15,956 bases of DNA from Candidatus Nomurabacteria bacterium (lineage in GTDB: Bacteria > Patescibacteriota > Minisyncoccia > Phycocordibacterales > UBA9973). The notes under the pieces are model-generated. The model worked only from the letters and a program-made list of their open reading frames with translations, did not search any database and had not been told where the DNA came from. The position numbers and the translations under genes were made by a program. Shown here piece after piece: positions 1 through 6,637 of this stretch; positions within the stretch are counted from its first letter, which is position 1, and every line of letters begins with the position of its first letter. The DNA is taken from assembly GCA_943356455.1 (NCBI GenBank), contig CALRFB010000001.1:30541-46496 (forward strand), written 5' to 3'.

Positions 1-1830
1 CACCGCATTCTCAACATTATCGAACATGGCACCAACCCTCAAAATATACTTGCCGTAACATTTACCAACAAAGCCGCCAGGGAAATGCGCGAGCGTGTTA
101 GAAATGAACTACCGGTACACGTCGCTATGCCGATGATGGCAACATTCCACTCACTCGGTGCCATGATTATGCGTGAACACGCTGAAGTGCTCGGTTTTAC
201 GAAACATTTGAGTATTTTAGATCCAGACGACGGTCTTACTATCATAAAAAACATACTGCGTGATTTGGGATATGATCCAAAAGACAATGATCCACGTGGC
301 ATTCGTGAAAAAATATCTCGTGCAAAAAATGAATGTAGGGAAGTCGGCGAATACAACCAAAATGCTCGTACGCCGATGGAAAAACTAGCTGGTAAAGTCT
401 GGGGGTACTACCAAGTCGAACTAAAAAAACAAAATAGTGTAGATTTCGACGATTTACTTTTGCTGCCATTGGCGCTTTTTGATCGTAAACCAGATATACT
501 CGCTAGTTACCAAGATCGCTACCGATACATTCATATCGATGAGTACCAAGATACAAATGAAGTCCAGTATCGTCTCGCAAATATGCTGGCGGCTAAACAC
601 AACAACATATGCATCGTCGGAGATGCCGATCAGACTATTTATACATGGCGCGGTGCACAAATAGAAAACTTATTACGTTTTGAAACGGATTACCCAAAAG
701 CCAAAGTTGTATTGCTCGAAGAAAATTATCGTTCAACAAAAATTATTCTCGATGCTGCAAACGAAATTATTCGTAAGAACGAAAACCGTCGTGAAAAAAA
801 TCTATACACGCGTGTTGAATCGGGAGAAAAAATAACTACATTTGAAGGTTATGACGAACGACACGAAGCCACATTTATTGCCGAAAAATCTATGGAGGCT
901 ATTGTATCGGGAGTTCACGGCAAAGAAATTGCTGTATTGTATCGAACTAACTTTCAGTCCCGTATTATTGAAGAAGCCATGCTTGCTCTCGGTGTGCCAT
1001 ACACTGTGCTTGGTGTTCGCTTTTTCGAACGTCGTGAGGTTCGGGATTTGATTTCATATATTCGTGCCGCACTCAACCCAAAATCTCTTGAAGATATTAA
1101 ACGTAGCATCAATGTGCCAGCTAGAGGAATTGGCAAAGTCACACTGACAAAACTTTTCGTGAGTGAAGGTGATTTTATTGGCGCAGGTATTCCAGCTGGT
1201 ACTGCAGCCAAAATAAATAACTACTATGCAATTCTCAATACTATCCGCACTTTTGCAGAAAGTAATACAACATCGGCAACAGTTAAATTTGCATTGGAAA
1301 AATCGGGTATAGAAACTATGCTCAAAGAGGGTAGCGCTGACGATGTCGAACGTCTCATGAACCTTGAAGAATTGGTAACACTTGCAACAAAATACGACGC
1401 ACTACCCCAAGGCGAAGGCATTGAGCAGTTTATTGCCGAGGCGGCGCTTGCTAGTGATGCTGATGAAAGTGACCGCGACAAAGCTGAAGGTGTACGGCTC
1501 ATGACTGTCCACGCGTCAAAAGGCCTTGAATTTGATACGGTTTTTATTGCAGGACTCGAAGATGGTCTTTTCCCGCTACGTCGCGACGGGCAACGGTTGG
1601 GTCGTGAAGAAGAAGAGGAAGAGCGTCGTCTCATGTATGTTGCCGTAACGCGGGCGAAGAGAAAATTGTATTTGTCACATGCTATGTTTCGCACAATATA
1701 CGGAAGTAAAGAAGTGCGCAGTCCATCTGAATACATGTACGATATTCCCGAACCACTACTCGACAAAACAAATGGTGGTGGAGGTAGTGAACCCGCATAT
1801 CGAGAAAAAACGATATACTTTGACTTGTAA
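1..1830 (+). CDS. UvrD/PcrA-family superfamily 1A DNA helicase, N-terminus cut off by window edge
   Basis: ATP-dependent 3'-5' DNA helicase of the UvrD/PcrA/Rep type, acting in the cytoplasm in nucleotide excision repair, mismatch repair or replication restart. The reading frame is open from base 1, so the first ATG at 85 is internal and the Walker A motif lies upstream of the window. Visible motifs, numbered from base 1: motif Ia TFTNKAA (20-26), motif II DEYQDT (180-185), motif III VGDADQTIYTWRGA (206-219), motif IV NYRS (242-245), motif V VHASKGLEFD (503-512) and motif VI VAVTRA (547-552). The 609 residues seen plus a short missing N-terminus fit a somewhat compact member of the family (UvrD and PcrA are about 720 residues). 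The C-terminal tail after motif VI is short, with a Gly-rich stretch. The stop is 7 bp before rsmA, so the two may be co-transcribed. Whether it is UvrD, PcrA or Rep cannot be decided here. Confidence 0.93.
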   Translation, partial: HRILNIIEHGTNPQNILAVTFTNKAAREMRERVRNELPVHVAMPMMATFHSLGAMIMREHAEVLGFTKHLSILDPDDGLTIIKNILRDLGYDPKDNDPRGIREKISRAKNECREVGEYNQNARTPMEKLAGKVWGYYQVELKKQNSVDFDDLLLLPLALFDRKPDILASYQDRYRYIHIDEYQDTNEVQYRLANMLAAKHNNICIVGDADQTIYTWRGAQIENLLRFETDYPKAKVVLLEENYRSTKIILDAANEIIRKNENRREKNLYTRVESGEKITTFEGYDERHEATFIAEKSMEAIVSGVHGKEIAVLYRTNFQSRIIEEAMLALGVPYTVLGVRFFERREVRDLISYIRAALNPKSLEDIKRSINVPARGIGKVTLTKLFVSEGDFIGAGIPAGTAAKINNYYAILNTIRTFAESNTTSATVKFALEKSGIETMLKEGSADDVERLMNLEELVTLATKYDALPQGEGIEQFIAEAALASDADESDRDKAEGVRLMTVHASKGLEFDTVFIAGLEDGLFPLRRDGQRLGREEEEEERRLMYVAVTRAKRKLYLSHAMFRTIYGSKEVRSPSEYMYDIPEPLLDKTNGGGGSEPAYREKTIYFDL

Positions 1831-1837
1831 CACTGAC

Positions 1838-2689
1838 ATGAAAAAACAATTAGATAAAAATAAAAAAGCGAAGAAATCTTTGGGACAACATTTTCTAACT
1901 TCAACGTATGCTCTTGATCAAATAGTTAAGGCTGGAGACATCACGAGCAGTGACTTGGTTGTAGAAATTGGTCCAGGTAAAGGAGTACTTACAGAACGAC
2001 TCATCACCTCAGCAGGGAAAGTGATTGCCATAGAAAAAGATCGCGAACTCATTGCGGGCCTACGAGAATCATTTTCTCGCGCAATCGATGGTTTTCGTTT
2101 CGAACTTATAGAAGGAGATATTTTAGATTTTGACACAGAGACATTGCGCGGCAGCAAAAAAACAATTTCATATAAAGTAATTGCCAATATTCCGTACTAC
2201 ATTACGAATGCCATTATCCGACTTTTTCTCGAAGCTACATCACAGCCCGAACGTATGGTGCTCCTCATCCAAAAAGAAGTTGCGGACCGCATCATGGCGC
2301 GCGACGGCAAAGAAAGTATATTGTCTATTGCAGTCAAGGCGTATGGCACACCAAAAGTTGTGGCTAAAGTTCCACCTGGAGCATTCAACCCACCACCTAA
2401 AGTTGATTCTGCTGTCATCGTCATTAGTTCTATTTCTAAAAAACTTTTTCAAATGAGCGCACATCCAAATAAAGAAGGCGATGCATCAATCAATGAAAAA
2501 ACATTTTTCAAAATCGTTCGTGCTGGTTTTGCGCACAAGCGTAAAATGCTAGCAGGGAATCTTACGACACTGTATAAAAAAGATGCCATCGCTATCGTAT
2601 TTAAAAAAATCGGCATGCCGATGAAAACTCGTGCCGAAGATATCACCATACAAGACTGGAAAAAGCTTGCAGAAGAATTTTCAAAATAA
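1838..2689 (+). CDS. rsmA: 16S rRNA (adenine1518-N6/adenine1519-N6)-dimethyltransferase
   Basis: RsmA/KsgA transfers four methyl groups from S-adenosylmethionine to two adjacent adenines near the 3' end of 16S rRNA, a late step in 30S subunit assembly. The protein is 283 residues, close to the usual 260-290. Seen: KKSLGQHFL near the N-terminus, the SAM-binding loop EIGPGKG (43-49), the acidic IEKD strand end, GDILDF, the catalytic NIPYYIT motif (117-123, the family's NLPY), LIQKEVADRI and FNPPPKVDSAV (from 183). The ATG at 1838 is preferred because the family signature begins directly after it. An in-frame start at 1679 would add residues encoded over the helicase 3' end that have no family resemblance. 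The gene begins 7 bp after the helicase stop and has no Shine-Dalgarno sequence. A weak TATACT lies at 1814-1819, but co-transcription with the helicase is as likely. Confidence 0.96.
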   Translation: MKKQLDKNKKAKKSLGQHFLTSTYALDQIVKAGDITSSDLVVEIGPGKGVLTERLITSAGKVIAIEKDRELIAGLRESFSRAIDGFRFELIEGDILDFDTETLRGSKKTISYKVIANIPYYITNAIIRLFLEATSQPERMVLLIQKEVADRIMARDGKESILSIAVKAYGTPKVVAKVPPGAFNPPPKVDSAVIVISSISKKLFQMSAHPNKEGDASINEKTFFKIVRAGFAHKRKMLAGNLTTLYKKDAIAIVFKKIGMPMKTRAEDITIQDWKKLAEEFSK

Positions 2690-2691
2690 GA

Positions 2692-2697
2692 TATAAT
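2692..2697 (+). promoter_or_regulatory. -10 box TATAAT of a probable leaderless promoter
   Basis: A perfect TATAAT ends 7 nt before the ATG at 2705. A sigma70-type start normally falls about 7 nt after the -10 box, so the transcript would begin at or next to the start codon. A partial -35 match (TTGCAG, 2667-2672) sits 19 nt upstream of the box. The box lies just past the rsmA stop. Confidence 0.6.
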
Positions 2698-2704
2698 ACA
2701 AAGC

Positions 2705-3127
2705 ATGAAATACACCATGCTTGCAATTGCACTCCTCGGCATATTTGGCGTCGTCATCGCCAAGCAAACATATGCCGCACCCATGTCGATGCCTTTTGGT
2801 GGCAAGGTTATTATGAATACGATTCCGGGTATTATCTGCGTACCACCAGGCATGGGCCCTGTAGTTACAAGTCAAAATGTCGGGGGCCTAGCAACAGCTG
2901 CACTCGTTGGTGGTAATTCAAACTATTCAACCGGAGTAAGAGCAGGGGGGATTGTGATGGGGCTTTATTCAACAATCCCATTTTATACCACGGATCCAAC
3001 AAAAGTTACTAGGCCGGGTGGTTACATTCTTGGTAGACACTTGATGGTTCCTGATTTTGCTACTTGCAGAGTAGGGCAATACCCATTTCCTATTATGAAA
3101 ACAACAACATATGGTGTTTCCCGATAA
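2705..3127 (+). CDS. small secreted protein of unknown function
   Basis: This 140-residue protein starts with a classic signal peptide: K at position 2, a hydrophobic stretch LAIALLGIFGVVIA, and a likely signal peptidase I site after TYA (about residue 24). The mature part is about 115 residues, rich in Gly, Pro, Thr and Val, with only two cysteines (in IICVPP and ATCRVG) that could form one disulfide bond. It has no membrane segment and no catalytic motif I can name. The composition suggests a small all-beta fold, which is an inference. It has its own -10 box and is followed 34 bp later by a membrane protein gene. Its position at the head of the envelope and type IV secretion gene run suggests a surface or wall role, but no function can be assigned. 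Confidence 0.8.
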   Translation: MKYTMLAIALLGIFGVVIAKQTYAAPMSMPFGGKVIMNTIPGIICVPPGMGPVVTSQNVGGLATAALVGGNSNYSTGVRAGGIVMGLYSTIPFYTTDPTKVTRPGGYILGRHLMVPDFATCRVGQYPFPIMKTTTYGVSR

Positions 3128-3138
3128 TAGCCTTATTT

Positions 3139-3144
3139 TATAAC
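3139..3144 (+). promoter_or_regulatory. possible weak -10 box TATAAC
   Basis: TATAAC lies 17 nt before the ATG at 3162, in an AT-rich 34-bp gap (3128-3161). The distance would give a leader of about 10 nt, without a Shine-Dalgarno sequence. This is the weakest of the -10 candidates; read-through from the preceding gene is an equally good explanation. Confidence 0.25.
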
Positions 3145-3161
3145 ACTTTTTAATTATTTTT

Positions 3162-4082
3162 ATGCAAATCCCTTCAAAATACCTTCCGAGTAAGCAATTT
3201 GTAAAAATCGCCTGCGGAGCCCTCGTTGTTATATTCATTATATATATGGTGATTTTGTATAAAAAAACCTATACAGCACTCAAGAACCCTGCAATTACAA
3301 CGTCTACTGTGCCTGTTCAGACGTTGCTGGACAAAGACACAGACAATGATGGGGTAAAAGACTGGGAGGAGGCGCTTTGGGGTACAGATATTTCAAATCC
3401 AAAGAGTTTTGGTGTGCCAGACAATGAATATATTGCTCAAAAGCGCAAAATGCTTGATACACAAGGTGAAATTGGCGCTGCTGGGAGCCAAAACCTCAAT
3501 GATACCGAGAAAATTGCCCGAGAATTCCTGACAACTATCGTTTCTCTCAAGGAGTCTGGCAATCTCAATGCTTTCAATATCGGCAATCTGGCAACGAAAT
3601 TTAGTACAGATGTCGGCGCCGGGGCAACATTGCAGAAAAAATACACCGCGACCGACATAACAACCGGCGCCGACACAATCGCCAGCAAAAAAGCCTACTA
3701 TGACAAGGTTTCCAAAGCAATTGCGGCTGCAAAAACTGGAGGTATGGGCACAGAGCTAAGTGTAATCGCAAAATACTTCTCGGCTGGTGATACCGCACCG
3801 ACCGATTCATCTCAAATCAATAAATTAGCGACAATATACACCACACTTACAAAGAGTCTAAAATCTATATCTGCCGTACCACCAAGTGCAGTCCAAATGC
3901 AACTTGATTTCCTCAACGAAGCCGACAACATGGCAAGTATTTTCAAAAATATATCCCAGATAGGCGACAACTCTATCGTTGGACTCGTTGCTGTTGCTCA
4001 ATTCCAGAACAATGAGCCTGCCATGGAAAAAACTCTCGCTAGTCTCATTACTTACTTTAAAGCTAGTGGTATAATCAAATAA
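3162..4082 (+). CDS. membrane-anchored protein with a calcium-binding-type Asp loop
   Basis: A 306-residue protein with one N-terminal membrane helix (about residues 14-32, KIACGALVVIFIIYMVILYK) and no clear cleavage site, so it is probably anchored with its bulk outside the cell. Residues 57-76 hold an Asp-rich loop, DKDTDNDGVKDWEE, of the thrombospondin type 3 or EF-hand-like DxDxDGxxDxxE type, which usually binds calcium. The remaining 220 residues are mostly helical by composition, with many Ala, Lys, Ser and Thr residues, and contain no cysteine. Proteins with this layout (one helix, one Asp loop, a helical domain) are common in CPR genomes and lack a known function, as far as I recall. 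The 3' end overlaps the -10 box of the next gene. The start follows from the position of the membrane helix. Confidence 0.82.
   Translation: MQIPSKYLPSKQFVKIACGALVVIFIIYMVILYKKTYTALKNPAITTSTVPVQTLLDKDTDNDGVKDWEEALWGTDISNPKSFGVPDNEYIAQKRKMLDTQGEIGAAGSQNLNDTEKIAREFLTTIVSLKESGNLNAFNIGNLATKFSTDVGAGATLQKKYTATDITTGADTIASKKAYYDKVSKAIAAAKTGGMGTELSVIAKYFSAGDTAPTDSSQINKLATIYTTLTKSLKSISAVPPSAVQMQLDFLNEADNMASIFKNISQIGDNSIVGLVAVAQFQNNEPAMEKTLASLITYFKASGIIK
4067..4075 (+). promoter_or_regulatory. extended -10 promoter TGGTATAAT inside the 3' end of the preceding gene
   Basis: A perfect extended -10 element (TGn plus TATAAT at 4070-4075) ends 10 nt before the ATG at 4086. It also encodes the last Ser-Gly-Ile-Ile residues of the preceding protein. 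An extended -10 often works without a good -35, and none is seen. The predicted mRNA leader is 0-4 nt. Confidence 0.6.
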
Positions 4083-4085
4083 CAT

Positions 4086-6587
4086 ATGCGATTGCTCATA
4101 CAAAAAAGTATACTCGGGTTTACGATAATCGTTTTTGCATTTAGTCCAGCTTTTATGGCGCCACAGCCGGCGCGTGCAGGCGGGCTTCTTGGAGACTTTG
4201 GTGGGGAACTGGCAGTTACAGCTCTCGGATGTAGTGGTATCCTCGACAAAGTAACGAGTGCACTTTCATCTCTTACGGGCAGTCTACTTGGTCAGGCCAA
4301 TGGCGAAGTCCCAGTCACAGATGCATCTACTCATTCCAAAGAAAGCTGTCTCGACGCTATTGCATACACCGCAGCTAAAATCGTCCTCGCTAAAATAACA
4401 GAATCGACACTCAACTGGATCAATACCGGTTTCGCTGGTTCGCCAACATTCGTACAAAATCCAGGCACATTTTTCCAAAGTATTGCCGATGAACAAGTTT
4501 CAACATTTACTGCTCAGATCGCATTCGATCCAAACAATTTTCCTTTCGGTCGCATAACGGCACAAAATATCATTGGATCAATACAAAAACAGCTCGACTA
4601 CAACGCCAAGGTTTCATCGGGAAACTTGCTCAACTACGACAACAATCCAAACATTCCTTATGCACAACGTTTCGACAATTTCACCAACGACTTTCTATAT
4701 GGTGGTGGTTGGGACGGCTACCTTGCTGTAACCCAAATCACGCAAGCAAATCCTTTTGATTCATACATACAAAGTGTTAATCAAATCGGGCCCGTGGTAA
4801 ACGCAGCCAAACAACAAGCAAATCCTATTACTCAGGTCACTGCAGAGCTCCAACAATCTGGTGGTTTCTTAACCCTTAAAAAATGCACAAAACCAAGTGG
4901 TTATGAACCACCATCAGCTGACACATCATTTACGTTAGAACAGGCACAAGCACAATCTCAAAATGATCCAAGTGACCCAGACACCATAGATGCACTCTTG
5001 TGGCTTTCCGTTCATGTCTGTGAACACTGGGAAACTCAGACACCAGGAACTGCTATCGCTCAGCAAATGAATATTTCTCTCGGTCAAAGCCAGCGCCAAC
5101 TTGAACTCGCCGATGAACTCAATGAAAGTATTTCAGCTGTTTTCGATGCACTTATCAAACAACTATTCAATAAAGGTGTCGCTTCGCTTTCAGGGGAAAC
5201 AAGTGGCGGGGGTTCCAACGTCAATGTCATGGGGGGTTTTGGTAACAACACAGGCAATACAACCATAACAAGTGGTGGAAGTTCATCGGGCAACAATGGC
5301 ACGCAATGGTACCAACAAAATCAAACATTCGATCTCAAAGAAGCTTTGGCACCAGGTGGTTTAATAGACGATCAAGACTGTCTCGTGCTCTATGATGCTA
5401 ACGGCAACATTCTCAACCACGACGCAAGCGGAGAAACTATAAACCCTGCTTCTCCTACAAATACCGACTGTAACCAGGGCCTAGCTGTCGTACAAGAATC
5501 ATATGCAAATGCGCTCAGGGCAGAAAGTCTCAAGCTCCAGCATGCCATTCTTTGGATCAACTATGCAGACTACTGTGTTCCGGGCCCACGTCCAGACTGG
5601 TATCAAAATGCGGCACAAAACGTTAGTTCTCTCCAGCAACGCTTTTCCGACATTGCCCAAAAAACAGACGAGGACAAACGCGCCAATGATAGCTATATGG
5701 AACTTAAATATTTCACAGGTTTTGCTGCAAACTATGCAGATACCGTAAATCTAGAAAACCCAAATCATGCATTTAATGCAATTTGGCAAACTCTCCGCTC
5801 CACAACCATAGACGAACAACCAGAAGGCTACAAAGAATTTATTGAGCAACGCTACAGCACAGCGAATGCGCACTATCCACTCATATCTCTACTTATAAAC
5901 CAAGAGTACGCCAAGAAAGCTCGCTACCAAAGTATTATTGAAAGCAATCTTGCTGCAGCGGCCGAAGCACAAACCATGTCTCTTCGTCTTGCAAACTTAT
6001 ATCAAAATATCATTGACGGGGAAGCTCAGTACCCAGCCGGTACACCAGAGCGTCAAAAGTTCATGGACAATGAGCTCAAAATATTCTCTCGCCTAGTTTC
6101 GGAAATTAAAAGTGGCACAGATATAGACAATATTATTTCTGATATTCGTCTTGCTGATGATGAAATAGATCTCGTTGGTGGTTACAGCGCAGGTGGATTG
6201 ATCAAGCAATGCATAGACCAGACAACAAACATCAATACGATTCTTGTACCATTTGGTAATGGTTTTGTACCAGAAATGACTCGTCGTCGATACGGGGAAC
6301 CGAAAGCTACTGCTCAAGACTTCACAGATATGGGCTGGCCAAACGGAGATCCTCTAGCCAGCTATAGTCCTAGGCAGTCGTTCTTGATGGATGTAACAAT
6401 CACGGCGCAGACCGTAGCGGGTGGTGCGGTTACACCACAACCTGGTATCTATATCGGGCATTATGTAAACCAATGCTTACCAATACCGCTTGGTGGAAGT
6501 ATTTCTTACAGCTCTTGCAATGATGGTGACACTACTCTGACAAACTCATCGGGTGACCGCTTTGAACAGCACATAAACTCTTACTAA
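4086..6587 (+). CDS. large secreted protein of unknown function beside T4SS genes
   Basis: This 833-residue protein has a signal peptide (RLLIQKSILGFTIIVFAF, with cleavage likely after ARA near residue 31) and no other strong membrane segment, so it is probably exported and may be attached to the cell surface or to the secretion machine. The mature part has ten cysteines, an even number compatible with five disulfide bonds. The N-terminal region contains ESCLDAIAYTAAKIVLAKI and NWINTGFAGSPTFVQNPG, which I recognise as typical of CPR proteins encoded next to VirB6-like genes. A Gly/Ser/Asn-rich low-complexity linker spans roughly residues 368-405 and separates two larger domains. The second domain is helix-rich. 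By position it could be an analogue of VirB5 or another outer subunit, but no sequence feature proves this. It has its own extended -10 promoter and starts 3 bp after the preceding stop. Confidence 0.8.
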   Translation: MRLLIQKSILGFTIIVFAFSPAFMAPQPARAGGLLGDFGGELAVTALGCSGILDKVTSALSSLTGSLLGQANGEVPVTDASTHSKESCLDAIAYTAAKIVLAKITESTLNWINTGFAGSPTFVQNPGTFFQSIADEQVSTFTAQIAFDPNNFPFGRITAQNIIGSIQKQLDYNAKVSSGNLLNYDNNPNIPYAQRFDNFTNDFLYGGGWDGYLAVTQITQANPFDSYIQSVNQIGPVVNAAKQQANPITQVTAELQQSGGFLTLKKCTKPSGYEPPSADTSFTLEQAQAQSQNDPSDPDTIDALLWLSVHVCEHWETQTPGTAIAQQMNISLGQSQRQLELADELNESISAVFDALIKQLFNKGVASLSGETSGGGSNVNVMGGFGNNTGNTTITSGGSSSGNNGTQWYQQNQTFDLKEALAPGGLIDDQDCLVLYDANGNILNHDASGETINPASPTNTDCNQGLAVVQESYANALRAESLKLQHAILWINYADYCVPGPRPDWYQNAAQNVSSLQQRFSDIAQKTDEDKRANDSYMELKYFTGFAANYADTVNLENPNHAFNAIWQTLRSTTIDEQPEGYKEFIEQRYSTANAHYPLISLLINQEYAKKARYQSIIESNLAAAAEAQTMSLRLANLYQNIIDGEAQYPAGTPERQKFMDNELKIFSRLVSEIKSGTDIDNIISDIRLADDEIDLVGGYSAGGLIKQCIDQTTNINTILVPFGNGFVPEMTRRRYGEPKATAQDFTDMGWPNGDPLASYSPRQSFLMDVTITAQTVAGGAVTPQPGIYIGHYVNQCLPIPLGGSISYSSCNDGDTTLTNSSGDRFEQHINSY

Positions 6588-6619
6588 CAAATCTCGCTAT
6601 TTGATTTCAGTAATTGAGG

Positions 6620-6625
6620 TATAAT
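6620..6625 (+). promoter_or_regulatory. -10 box TATAAT before the VirB6-like gene
   Basis: A perfect TATAAT ends 12 nt before the ATG at 6638, in the 50-bp gap after the previous stop. No matching -35 at the normal distance is visible (TTGATT at 6601-6606 is only 13 nt away). The predicted leader is about 5 nt, with no Shine-Dalgarno sequence. Confidence 0.55.
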
Positions 6626-6637
6626 TAAAAACAAATA

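Noticed and set aside
1679..1837. Longer N-terminus for RsmA beginning at 1679
   Set aside because: The extra residues overlap the helicase gene and have no family resemblance. The conserved KKSLGQHFL segment starts soon after the ATG at 1838.
1224..1904. 226-residue open frame on the minus strand
   Set aside because: It mirrors the helicase gene, is rich in Ser and Arg, has no domain-like motif, and the plus strand shows clear helicase motifs throughout.
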